A DNA stretch of 64,000 nt from Stratiolaelaps scimitus (lineage: Eukaryota; Arthropoda; Arachnida; Mesostigmata; Laelapidae): NCBI GenBank assembly GCA_019614645.1, contig JABWDB010000006.1, positions 5,828,001 to 5,892,000 on the forward strand. The letters run 5' to 3'. The notes below the pieces were generated by a model. That model had not been told where the DNA came from. It did no database searches and was given only the letters and a program-made list of their open reading frames with translations. A program made the position numbers and the translations under genes. Shown piece after piece: positions 25,666 to 36,000 of the stretch (within the stretch, counting starts at the first letter, position 1; each line of letters opens with the position of its first letter).

Positions 25666-28600
25666 TTATAGTTCTAGCTTGTAGAGTAAATGAATTGGTC
25701 TTTTCAGACGTTGACCTGAGGGTAACTGAATGATACAAGATCTTTGCCTAAGATCTGTTCTCTCCCCGCCTAGTGTCGACACGACACGAACAAGGGGCCA
25801 GTATGCTCTCGAGGGGGCTGGATCGTGAAGGATGCAGATGTCGCCAGCCTGTAAAGGTCTATTGGCAGTTGGGTTACGTATGTGAGCGGAGCGAAGATAT
25901 TCTAGATATTCCTTCTTGAAACGCTTCCAATATGATTCCAGGAGAGATTGTTGAAAACGCCAACGTTTAGAGACCATGATTGCTGAGTTGTCGGGAAATG
26001 AAAAAGGAATTTTCGAAGTTCCTGGAAGAACTGTGGTAGCTCTGTAACCATAGAGTAGATCTGCCGGACAGAGGGCTCGAAAGTCTGAATCGTCAGCAGC
26101 TACTGTCGTGATTGGTCGCATATTGGCCATTGACTCGATATCTGTCAAAATAGTAGCAAGCTCTCTAAAAGGAAGACAATTTGTGCCTAAGATTTTCCGT
26201 AGCGGGCGTTTAATGACTTGGACAAGTCGTTCCCACCACGCTCCATGTTGGGGAGCTCTCTCTGTAATGAATTCCCATGAAATACCTTTCTCTGCTAGAA
26301 GCGTCTGAGTTTGCTGATTTCTAATATGGTTGTAGATTAATTTTATTTCTGTAGCGGCTCTCTTAAACGTGAGCGCGTTGTCAGAAAAAAATTTAGATAC
26401 CATAGGTCTACGGTTGAGAAAGCGACGAAGAGCTAACAGGAATTCATATGTCGTCAAATCGGGCACTAATTCAATATGAACAGCTCGCACTGTGGCACAG
26501 CAAAAAAGTGCGATATAACTTTTGCGTTTTTGTCCACTGTCGTCACGAGAGAAAATGGGTCCAGCAAAGTCAATACCAGTGAAGAAAAATGGTGGAGATC
26601 TGTCTATTCTGAAGGCCGGTAACGGCGGCGTTACTTCACAAGCCGGTTTAGCGTGAAATCTTGTGCAAGGTATGCATTTAGATAACACCGAACGTGCCAC
26701 TCGCCTAGCGTGCGTCACCAGAAAACTCGAACGAAGCTGGTGTAAAAGCGCATTCAAACCACCGGAATGCAGACACTTTACTGCATGTATCCACTGGATT
26801 AGCAATTTTACAAGCGAACTATCCCCTGGCAGGATAATAGGATAGATTTCGTTATACGAGAATTCATTCGACCTTTCCAATCGCGAACGACACCTAATCA
26901 GACCATCATTATCTACAAATGGCTGATATTGATAGATCGGGCTAGACTTAGGAACGTTCGAACATAATGAATTGAGCTCCAAAGGGAAAGCTCTGGACTG
27001 GACATCTTTCAGCAAAATTTTAGCTGCGCGATCAAATTCATCAGCTCCTATAAAATTATCAGTTTTCCTTACAGACGATTTTTTAATTCTATCAATGAAA
27101 CGCATTACGAATGCTACCACCCGCACAGTCTTCGACCAACTTGAAAATCGATCTCCGTCCGCTAATTGCGGTAAAGCTGTGGAGGAACATTGAGTAGCTG
27201 TGCACATGAAGTGCAGTCTACGTTCACATTCAACGGCTTCGACAGATGCATTTGCATCCGGTATGTTCAGCTGATGCGTAACATCTGGATGACCTGCTGA
27301 ACTTAACCAGTCTGGTCCTGAAAACCAAAATCTTTTAAGATCATCTGAGTCAAGAGCAATTCCTCTGGATAGAAGATCAGCCGGATTGTCCTTCGAGCGA
27401 ACATAGTTCCACTGATTCTTGTCGGAGAGAGAGTGAATCTCATTAATACGGTTTGCAACAAAGGCTTTCCACTTCTCTGGCGTATCGCGAATCCAGCCCA
27501 GAACCGCAGAATTGTCACACCAAAATTTAATTTCGTGAATGAATTGTTCGCCTATATAATTCTTGATTTTGGCTGCTGCGCGAGCTGCAATTAGTGCACC
27601 CAGTAGCTCAAGACGTGGGATCGTCCAATGTTGTTTCAACGGAGCTACTCTGCCTTTTGCAAACACAAAATTGACAACTGCTGAATCGCCCGCTACATGT
27701 CGTAGATAAATAATGCATCCATATGCGCCAAAGCAGGCATCGCAAAATATATGGAGTTCATTCCTCAGATTATTATTGTTGACATTTAGAGAGCGCGATA
27801 TCTTTGTGTCCACGTGGGTTGCCAAAGCGCGCGCAATGGAGTTGAATTCATCTAAATCGTCACCAGTGAGAACATCGTCCCAACCGAGTCTGTGCTTCCA
27901 CAATGACTGCAATAGCATTTTAGCCTTTATCGTGATTGGTGATAGTATGCCAAGAGGATCAAAAATCTTCGCCAAAGACTGGAGTAGAGTGCGTTTTGAT
28001 GGAATATTGGTCTGACCAAAAGACCGGATCGCATTCTCGAGTGAAACGGATATAGAATCGGTAGGTTGGCACCACGTTATACCTAGGAATTTGTGATCAT
28101 CATCACCATAAAGAACTGTAGTATCAGGTGAAGAATTAGCCTTGATGTAATCGCTGACCAGTTTAGAATTTGTGGCCCATTTGTTTAACGGGAAACGTCC
28201 TGCATCGAAAACCTTTTTTATGAATTCAAATTTTAACAAGGCATCGTTATCAGAAAACGCGCCAAAAACCACATCGTCCATATAGAAATGGTCGGATAGC
28301 TCGGAAAGAAATTTTTTTTCCCGTGGATAAAGCTCCTGTTGTTTCTCTAAATGAAATTTCAAACCCTGGCAGTGCAGCCAAGGACTACAAATGAGACCGA
28401 AATCAAGAACAGTTGCCCAAAATTCTTGAATCGGTGCATTAGGATATTTCGAGATATCTAGTGGCCATAAAAATCTCAAAAAGGTGCGATGTTCCGGGTT
28501 AATCTTAAATTGATGGAAAGCTTTGACAATATCAGTCGTCACTATTATTGGATACCTCCTAAAGTGAATAAGGACCTTTATAATGTCTGGCAATAAACTA

Positions 28601-31600
28601 GGACCTTGATGAAGAATGTCGTTTAAGGCGGCTACATTTTTTTCACGAGCGCCAGCGTCCTTTACGATGCGAACCTTTAACTCCTCTGTTGCACTTGCAA
28701 CTTTCGAGACTGCCAGAAGCGGCAGGTAGTGAGCTGGTACACCAGTTCGCCGTGGAGATGCCGGTTCGACATAGCCTGCTTTAATAGCCTTAGCGATCTC
28801 GTTATCAATCGCGGCCAAAAGCTTCGTGTCTTTTTTAGCGGATTTTAGTAACCAGCGCAAACGAGCGTGCGCGATATTGAAATTATCTCCCAGACTAGTA
28901 ATGTCTGTTTTGAATGGCAATGAGACAATATATCTGCCATCGCTCTCCTGCTGAATCGTATCCCTAAAAAATTGTTTAAGGTCGGACTCCAGCTGTGAAA
29001 CAGCTTCTGTGTTAGGCTCTTCGATGCCAAGATGTTCGACATCCCACAACAATTTTAGGTCTGCAAGAGGATCGTCGATATTCAATGACAGATTCTGAAT
29101 TGAGGATGAATCGTCTGTGTTAGAATCGGAAAGCTCATCTGTAGCAGCGAAATTTTTAACGTCTGAGACCGGGTTGCTCTGATCAGACATCATGGTGACA
29201 TTTAGCACACACAAAATTGAATGAGCGGAGGTTGGCATAGGCGTTTTGGTTGATCCGTAGAAGAACCATCCGAACTTCGTATAAGTGGCAACTAAATCTC
29301 CGAACACTCGTACAGTATCAGAAATTATACGAGGTAACACATCTGTTCCCAGAAGAATGTCTACCGCCTCGGAAGCATGCTTAACGAGATGGTCAGCGAC
29401 TGGGACGAGATCATGTGTAAAGGAAACTGTGGGAAGCACTCCCTTCGTGATCTCCGGTAGTCCCAAGCCGCTGATAGGTATGCGTTCATAAGGAGCAAAA
29501 CGGCTTCCCAACTCCAGATCGTATATGCCGCACTCCTGTAGTTTTGAGATCTGGCCGCCTATGGTGTAAGTGACCAACGCTTGAGAGCCGTTGGGTTTGA
29601 CACCCAAGGACTTCAACAGACGGTCACTCACGAAAGACCTCTGCGAGCCTGGATCCAACAGAAGGCGGCATAACGAGCGCCGGTTGTTGGCAAAGATCCA
29701 TACGTATCCCGTCATCAACAGTTGTGCGTCGACCGATTCACTCGGACCATGTGTGTCTATAGATGCATTGTATGAATTTGTGTGTGTGGCCGTATTCGAT
29801 GAGTGAGCCGGGGGAATAGAGGTACGATTAGTTCCTGATCTGCAATCTAGTCTCGGGCACATCACTAAATAATGTTTGCCTCTACACTCGCTACAATTAA
29901 TTCGTGAGTTTCTACACTTATCTGCTGTATGGTTAAATTGTAAACATCTAAAACACACTTTTTTTTCTGCTAACAATTGTCTTCGGTCCGCTAACGACAT
30001 ACTTAAATTACATTTTTTGCTCTCGTGAGAGCCGTCGCAGAATATACAGACCTGCTCTTTAGATTTTGTCACAGTACCGAAAGCAAAGTTATTTCTATTA
30101 TTATTATTATTATTCAAAGTGCTGTGATGTTGCGGTCTGAATTTCCTACTGTTAATGCTATTAGATGTTATGGGAAACGATTGCTTATTTGTCATGGGTG
30201 GATGCGAATTATGTCTCTTGGTACTTTGCATTTCTAACTCGCTATTCCAAGTTTTACGTAAATACAAATACTCTATAATTAATTCTAATTGAGTCCGTTC
30301 AGGATCCTCAGTCGTCTGTCTCCAAGTAGCAAAATTTAACTTAAATTGATCCGAGACACATTTTAGGACCATCGGGGTTATTGCAAATGATAGAGCTGAG
30401 CATTCTACACCCCTTGCTTCCAATGCTTTCACATTCTGATCTAATGAGCTAACAAAACTACTTATTTTTTGAGGGTGGTCGAGATCCCTTTCCGAGCACA
30501 GCTTTGCAATGACTTGCATGTGTGCCCGCTCTGCTGCACCGGCGTTGTCGTATTCTTCCAGAAGAAGTTGCACAGCGATCTCATATTGCTCCGCCACAAA
30601 GTCAAGATGAACGATCGTTGCGGCTGCCGGTCCCGCAAGAGACTTCTTGAGGCGCCAGAACTTTTCGATGTCGGCCAAGTCAGCTCGACCGTGAACTGCG
30701 ACCTCGAAGAGTTGCCACCATCCGCGAAATTTTTTGATGTCGCCGGAAAATTTCGGAAGTGAGTCGAAATTTGTTGAGCACGCCCTGGTACAGGTGGAGA
30801 GCGGCTGTCCGGAAAGATCATCATTTGCACGAAGAGGGGATGAAGGCGATATGCCTCCCGATGCTTGGGCCTTCGTACGGGGCCTGACGGCTGGCTGTTG
30901 CCGTTGGCGGTTAGTTGCTGCCATTTGTTGTTGCTGCTGCAAAAGTCTGATTTGCTCTGCCTGAGCTCTTTGTGTTTCAAGCGCTTGCTGAAGCTGTTGT
31001 TCAACCGTGAGCTGTTGTGGAGGCGTGAACGATTGATGGGGAGCCGATTGTGTCTGCTGCTGCATCGTCATGGGCTCTGCCGTTTGGGCTGTTGGCTGCT
31101 GCCCAATCGATGCGATCTGTTTCTGCACCGAAACCATAAAATCCTGCATCATCTTTTGCATACTTTGCAGTTGATCTTGCTGTGATGCCAGGATTGTTTG
31201 AACCTGGGTTGGCGTTTGCTGACCGAGGCCCGTCGGTTGGGCTTGGCTGGATAATGAGCTTCGGGTGGCCTGCTCGTTCCCGCGTGCTTGCGCCTCGAAC
31301 TGGTCCACCACGATTCTCAACTGAGCCGCTTCTTCTGAAAATGATAATTGCTTGGCTCGTTCTTGGGGAATGGTTCTCGGTCTCTGACCCAACACCATCT
31401 CGTCGATTTGTTTGTCTAGGACCAATACCTGATCCACTATTAGTTGAATTTCGCTATGTTTAGCGAGCACCGATTTGTACGATTCTGCTGTGGGGAAGGT
31501 ACGGGACATAAATTTTTTCAGCTCACTACTCTTTAAACGGAACTGTCCCCTTAAGCTTCTGCGTTTGGTGCGGATTGCTTCGAGTTCAGGGGCATCTTTG

Positions 31601-31638
31601 CCGGAATCCGGCGTAATGTTCATTGTATCTGTTGACAT
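25666..31638 (-). CDS. BEL/Pao gag-pol polyprotein, intact
   Basis: This polyprotein of 1990 residues copies and integrates the retrotransposon. I start it at the ATG at 31638; the frame extends eight codons further only to a GTG at 31662, which an animal gene would not normally use. Residues about 120-265 are glutamine-rich, and a DUF1759-like gag domain follows at about 285-440. Three zinc knuckles begin at C531, C562 and C582 (CX2CX4HX4C in the first two, CX2CX3HX4C in the third). The protease motif has D662 in a DPGS context. Reverse transcriptase shows D1036 in TTDIVKAF and YMDD at 1119-1122. RNase H carries D1300, E1344, D1375 and D1421. Integrase has the zinc ligands H1618, H1624, C1655, C1658 and the triad D1690, D1753, E1803. 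A DUF5641-like tail covers about 1870-1985. All key residues are present. No env-like frame follows. Gag and pol share one frame, as is usual for this family. Confidence 0.95.
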   Translation of the reverse strand: MSTDTMNITPDSGKDAPELEAIRTKRRSLRGQFRLKSSELKKFMSRTFPTAESYKSVLAKHSEIQLIVDQVLVLDKQIDEMVLGQRPRTIPQERAKQLSFSEEAAQLRIVVDQFEAQARGNEQATRSSLSSQAQPTGLGQQTPTQVQTILASQQDQLQSMQKMMQDFMVSVQKQIASIGQQPTAQTAEPMTMQQQTQSAPHQSFTPPQQLTVEQQLQQALETQRAQAEQIRLLQQQQQMAATNRQRQQPAVRPRTKAQASGGISPSSPLRANDDLSGQPLSTCTRACSTNFDSLPKFSGDIKKFRGWWQLFEVAVHGRADLADIEKFWRLKKSLAGPAAATIVHLDFVAEQYEIAVQLLLEEYDNAGAAERAHMQVIAKLCSERDLDHPQKISSFVSSLDQNVKALEARGVECSALSFAITPMVLKCVSDQFKLNFATWRQTTEDPERTQLELIIEYLYLRKTWNSELEMQSTKRHNSHPPMTNKQSFPITSNSINSRKFRPQHHSTLNNNNNNRNNFAFGTVTKSKEQVCIFCDGSHESKKCNLSMSLADRRQLLAEKKVCFRCLQFNHTADKCRNSRINCSECRGKHYLVMCPRLDCRSGTNRTSIPPAHSSNTATHTNSYNASIDTHGPSESVDAQLLMTGYVWIFANNRRSLCRLLLDPGSQRSFVSDRLLKSLGVKPNGSQALVTYTIGGQISKLQECGIYDLELGSRFAPYERIPISGLGLPEITKGVLPTVSFTHDLVPVADHLVKHASEAVDILLGTDVLPRIISDTVRVFGDLVATYTKFGWFFYGSTKTPMPTSAHSILCVLNVTMMSDQSNPVSDVKNFAATDELSDSNTDDSSSIQNLSLNIDDPLADLKLLWDVEHLGIEEPNTEAVSQLESDLKQFFRDTIQQESDGRYIVSLPFKTDITSLGDNFNIAHARLRWLLKSAKKDTKLLAAIDNEIAKAIKAGYVEPASPRRTGVPAHYLPLLAVSKVASATEELKVRIVKDAGAREKNVAALNDILHQGPSLLPDIIKVLIHFRRYPIIVTTDIVKAFHQFKINPEHRTFLRFLWPLDISKYPNAPIQEFWATVLDFGLICSPWLHCQGLKFHLEKQQELYPREKKFLSELSDHFYMDDVVFGAFSDNDALLKFEFIKKVFDAGRFPLNKWATNSKLVSDYIKANSSPDTTVLYGDDDHKFLGITWCQPTDSISVSLENAIRSFGQTNIPSKRTLLQSLAKIFDPLGILSPITIKAKMLLQSLWKHRLGWDDVLTGDDLDEFNSIARALATHVDTKISRSLNVNNNNLRNELHIFCDACFGAYGCIIYLRHVAGDSAVVNFVFAKGRVAPLKQHWTIPRLELLGALIAARAAAKIKNYIGEQFIHEIKFWCDNSAVLGWIRDTPEKWKAFVANRINEIHSLSDKNQWNYVRSKDNPADLLSRGIALDSDDLKRFWFSGPDWLSSAGHPDVTHQLNIPDANASVEAVECERRLHFMCTATQCSSTALPQLADGDRFSSWSKTVRVVAFVMRFIDRIKKSSVRKTDNFIGADEFDRAAKILLKDVQSRAFPLELNSLCSNVPKSSPIYQYQPFVDNDGLIRCRSRLERSNEFSYNEIYPIILPGDSSLVKLLIQWIHAVKCLHSGGLNALLHQLRSSFLVTHARRVARSVLSKCIPCTRFHAKPACEVTPPLPAFRIDRSPPFFFTGIDFAGPIFSRDDSGQKRKSYIALFCCATVRAVHIELVPDLTTYEFLLALRRFLNRRPMVSKFFSDNALTFKRAATEIKLIYNHIRNQQTQTLLAEKGISWEFITERAPQHGAWWERLVQVIKRPLRKILGTNCLPFRELATILTDIESMANMRPITTVAADDSDFRALCPADLLYGYRATTVLPGTSKIPFSFPDNSAIMVSKRWRFQQSLLESYWKRFKKEYLEYLRSAHIRNPTANRPLQAGDICILHDPAPSRAYWPLVRVVSTLGGERTDLRQRSCIIQLPSGQRLKRPIHLLYKLEL

Positions 31639-31662
31639 CGTGATATGAACGTACCGAACCAC

Positions 31663-31836
31663 TTGAATCGTTGTTTGTCCTGTTGACAGGCCGGCGTTGA
31701 CCAGGTAGGGCTAGCCTACTGTAGGTAATGAAACTGTAATGACTTGCGCGACTAGAGTGGTGACGGCCGACTCCAGCACCTCACAAGCAATTTTTTGTCA
31801 GGAAGACCACCAAAACTGGAAACGGGCTTCCAAATA
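31663..31836 (-). other. Leader of the BEL/Pao element
   Basis: This 174-bp stretch lies between the primer binding site and the gag-pol frame. It would be the untranslated leader of the genomic RNA after the LTR and the likely place for a packaging signal. The coding frame is open eight codons into its downstream border, but only from a GTG. I see no strong hairpin in it by eye. Confidence 0.6.
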
Positions 31837-31848
31837 CTTCTGACACCA
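31837..31848 (-). other. Primer binding site of the BEL/Pao element
   Basis: On the minus strand the twelve bases directly after the 5' LTR read TGGTGTCAGAAG. They start with the TGG that pairs with the CCA end of a tRNA. The implied tRNA 3' end is CUUCUGACACCA, so its acceptor strand would pair with a tRNA starting GUCAGAA. That resembles leucine tRNAs starting GUCAGGA, but this assignment is from memory and tentative. There is no gap between LTR and site. Confidence 0.8.
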
Positions 31849-32315
31849 TATTACGTATCGCTACGCGAAACTCCTATCTACATCAAGAAGAACACAGATA
31901 ATTCTCCGTCTAATCGGTAAATGTTGGGAGGTGTAGACAGGGCAACTAAGAGGATATGAAGAACCCCGCAGGGAAAGGTTGAAACTACCTTTTGCCTCTA
32001 AGGTTGACTCGGGAGTGATCAGACCGATTGATGATGATGGAAATCGGACCCACTCGAAGTTCCCCATCAAGCCGCTAGATGTCGCCACTGTCATACCTCA
32101 CTCCCTTATCAGCTTTACTTTATTGAAATGTTGATGAATATTTTGATGAGATTTCAGTGTCTAATTATTAGACAAATACATATATAATTTGCAATGAGGA
32201 TAATGTTGTATATTCACTCAAAATAATATTTTGAGAATATGTCGTCTTAACGAGTAATCATAACAATAACAATAACACATATCTTAAATGTTCGACGAAA
32301 CTCCTGTTCGTCACA
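31849..32315 (-). repeat. 5' LTR of the BEL/Pao element
   Basis: This 467-bp LTR lies upstream of the element's coding frame, which is read on the minus strand. In that sense it starts TGTGACGAAC and ends CGATACGTAATA, directly next to the primer binding site. It matches the LTR at 25007-25473 over its full length with no indel and one substitution. A minus-strand AATAAA lies inside it near 32119-32124. It starts with the usual TG, but the 3' end reads TA rather than the expected CA. The exact 3' border could shift by a base or two. A short open frame of 77 codons lies inside both LTRs, but nothing supports it as a gene. Confidence 0.95.
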
Positions 32316-33086
32316 TAATATAGTTCGACTCTGTGTGTCTACACCGAGCCTCTTCTATTATCATCTAGAATGTACGTCGCTTGTCGTTGAGAACGAAAAT
32401 GTTCCTCTTGTGACCAATGGCATAGGTAGAGTTGGTGGCCAAACCAAGTCTAGAATGCTTAACCCTTTGAAATGCTGAACGCATTTCGTCACCCGTTGCG
32501 TTGTGACGCAAGGCCCATTTATTTAGTTAACTTCCATCTACTACAAAAATGATTGTATTTGATACCACTTGATCTGGATTTGTTGCAAGGTAATGAGACT
32601 CTAGTGTTGGAAGATCCTCTATTATTTTTGTCGGACCTTTCGTGTTGTCCGCTAAAGATTTCCTTAATGACGCTGTCTGTTTTTTTCAGCACACTTTTTA
32701 CAGCCGAGCATGTCAACTTCATTGAACGATTATATTTACATATATATATATATATATATGAATTCTGATGTGTACATAATGAATCCACCTACAATTACCC
32801 GGAACAAGACGGCAGAGGATTGGATGGGCCACAAACTTACATGTTTAATTTCTTCATCACATATTCACCATATGACCCCTACTCGTTGTTCGCTTAACAG
32901 AACGCCGAAATATTGACACGTTTATAGAGTCAGAACAGTGAAGTCGCCCTTCCATATATCTATGGGCCTCGGCTGGTCCTCGCGAGATTGGCTGAAATCG
33001 ACGAAATAGGCGGTCATTTCCCATTGCCCCATTGTCGTGTTCTTCGAGTTCACTTCACTTAACTTCATCATCATCGCCATCATCAT
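32315..33086. repeat. Right copy of the duplicated BEL flank
   Basis: This is the partner of 24226-24999 and starts exactly where the 5' LTR ends. Unlike the left copy, it continues through the ATC-type microsatellite (33060-33110) into unique downstream sequence. I read it as the genuine right-hand flank of the insertion. Short open frames on both strands (for instance 32519-32788 minus) are shared with the left copy and match nothing I recognise. Confidence 0.9.
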
Positions 33087-36000
33087 CATCATCGCCATCG
33101 TCGTCATCACCACCTTCACTTATACGATCCGAACATCCGCCGTCGGTCGGGCGGTAAGTATTAAACCCGTTTAACTGCGAATACTGGCTCGAATTTCATT
33201 ACAACAAAAGGAAGATGAAGACAGAGGCAGGCGCGCGTGTAGACGAGCCAAGTTGAAAGGAGTGCTACGAAGAAGTAGTTCTACGGCTGCAAAGGAGGAG
33301 AACGAGCCAAAGAAAAAAGCTGTTCCCAAAATCGAGGAGACGACTGATGGGAGGACGGGCTCTGCCGTTGGCGGCTGTTCGTCGTTGGCAGAGCTGCGGC
33401 TGCATGGGCCGATGATACATGCTCGGCTGGCTGGCAGGCTGGCTGGATGGCCAGGCAGCACAGCTCGCAGAGGAGTACGGAGGCCGTTGGGGCAGGTTGG
33501 CGATGTGTAATAAGATTTTCCCAGCAACGTGCACGAGAAGTCCAGAGAGCAGAACTCAGGGCGTTGGGCAGAGATCGGGGCAGGCGAAGGGGTCAGGCTC
33601 TTCACGGATGGTCCAATCGACGGCCTACCAATTCGACGGATGTATGGATGAACGAACGAACAAACTTATTGACGGACATATATATCTCGCCAGATCGATG
33701 ATATACAGTCAGACAGACAGACGTATCGATTGGCAGACAGCGATAGTGAACTACTATCAGCTAATATAAATTTTCCGGGCTGACTCACAGCAAACATTTA
33801 ACGTCCACGGTACCGCTTTCGAACTGCTTCGTAAGACGCTACACACTACCATTACTACTTATTACTACTGCTGCTGTTGGCAAAAGAGCGAAGGAGCTGC
33901 CTTTGCTTTTTGGCCAATTGGGAGAGTTTTAGCAAACTTTCACCTCGTTCATCCTACCTGGGCAGCACTCGCCGTCAACTTCGTTCGATTTCGCCTCCTA
34001 ATACGCCTGCGTTTTCTTCTCTTCTACGGCACGTTACGTGGGAGGTCGGGGGCAGGCTGACTCGTCCACCTCGAACGAGAACGTCTAGCTAGCTGAACGA
34101 AAGCCGATCGGAAGAACAAGACGAATTCGATGGATGGAGAAACCTCACTTTACACTCGTACTTCGTTTAACTCTCACAATCACTCAATTGAATTGAACCC
34201 TGAGAACGGGAAGAGAAGCTGTACTTTCCTTCAGTAGAACAAAGAAAATTGAGGGTGGAGCGACTTCGAGGGGGGTTAGACATAGGGGCATGAAGGCTGA
34301 TCTATAGTAGAAGACACGTTCGTGTGACGGATATTGTGAAGGGAGGAACTGGCCGAATATCATAGAATTTTATACTTGTCCCATGTCTCTGGGCAATGGC
34401 CGGGTCGAAATGGACGCGTTCGTTTGTGAGAACAGCGAAATGTGGCACACTGTGAAATTGTGAATAATTATTAAGGATTTTTTAGATCTACACTGTGAAC
34501 ACACACCATCAGAATCATCGCAGTATGGCAGCAAACAGGCGACCGTGAAACACGTTCTCGTGGCGTTAGTTGAGAAACTCTTCACTTCGGTTGGAGAATA
34601 GATATTTGAGCGTCACTAAATTTACAAACTGTTTTTCGAGCTGACCCTCAGCTGTTCCCCTATCTGACAGGCCTCAGCTCTTAACCTTTTTAGGTATTAC
34701 TATGAGGACCTGTCGGGGCCACCTTTGCTTATTCTCACCAAATTCTCACTAAATTTACAAGTAAGTCGCGAAATTGAAATATGCCGACCCGTTGGTACTA
34801 GTAGTAACAACAGTACCTCAGCAATAACGAATTGTCTCAGCAATTGTTCAACGTCACTCCCTACAGACGCTCCGCGGTTCATTCCATTCAAAGGGCATAG
34901 CCCCAGCTGGTGAATAAGCATGCGCTTAATGACGAGGTTGAAGCAGGCATCTCTCTCCCGCATGAACTGAGACGACAGCCGAGAGGCAAAGCGCCCGCTA
35001 ATTCCGATAGTTTGTTGACAAATACCGCATCATGTTACAGTTTACAACATGAGACTGCTGCTGCAAAAAAAAACGAGGCCGCGTTATACGGGGAGCCAAC
35101 CGTCGGGAGGCGGCCGCCACCACCGCCACTCCTCGCGTTTCTCGGGACGAAGCAGACGGTACTTTACGAACGCGAGAGATTTCTAGCGCCGCTCTGCTAC
35201 CCAAGATTTGATCTCTCCGACGAGACGGAGAGCTTCCTTTTGCTTTTGTCCTGCAATCGGGCGAACCTCCGGTGGGTCTCCCATTGGTAAGAGATTGTGG
35301 GAGGACGACGAGCCATCTTTATCTTTTGCATCTCTCTTGCTCATCTGCATCGGCCAGCAATTAAGCAGGCCTAGTGCTCAGCTGGCGGCCAGGGCAACAG
35401 GACACCACCGTCAAATCGGCAGCAGCGGCAGCGATGGAGAGTGAATCTGCGCGCGAAGATACGAAGATGCGACGTCGCCACAGCCCCTCGGCCCATAACA
35501 TCTCATAGGACCTCGCCTTTTCCCCGGGTCTCTCCCGCAACGCGATCTTCCCATTTCCTGGACGTTCCGCGCGGGATCTTTGCGCTTCCTTCTGTGGCGC
35601 TGCTCTCACCTGACACTCGCCCTCGTCATCCTTCACATCGGGCTTGAGCATCAGCATCAGCATGATCATTATGATGGTGGTTATGTCGCAATGGCACTTG
35701 GTCTCCCGCCATATTTCACTACTATATGTGTCACCACCCAGCATCACGCTATTCGCGTCGTTGTCGTCGTCATCGTCGTTACTGACCGTTCTGCGAGAGC
35801 GGGATGTATCATATAGTGTTCACATCTGCCTTTATCTTCAAGTCCAAGGCAAGGAACAACAACAACAGCAGCAATAGCAACAACACCAGTGAGCCCTGAG
35901 CTCTGCGTGCAATCAGACACTTCGACAATTTATTATTACTCCTAGAAAGGGAACGCGAGTGGAGAGCAGGACATGGGCGGCGATGGGCGAGGCAGGAGTT

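Larger units (their letters stand above)
25007..32315 (-). mobile_element. Complete BEL/Pao LTR retrotransposon
   Basis: The element is 7,309 bp long and runs from right to left. In its own orientation the order is 5' LTR (31849-32315), primer binding site, short leader, one gag-pol frame, polypurine tract and 3' LTR (25007-25473). The domain order protease, reverse transcriptase, RNase H, integrase, with a C-terminal DUF5641-like tail and an N-terminal DUF1759-like gag, is diagnostic of BEL/Pao rather than Gypsy or Copia. The LTRs differ at one position by eye (T at 25106 against A in the other copy), and the coding frame has no stop or frameshift. I infer a very recent insertion. No clean 5-bp target duplication is visible: the right flank begins TAATA, while the left flank ends in a partial copy of the LTR end. 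Confidence 0.96.

Noticed and set aside
26108..31463. Several plus-strand frames across the BEL element
   Set aside because: They are antisense shadows of the intact gag-pol frame.
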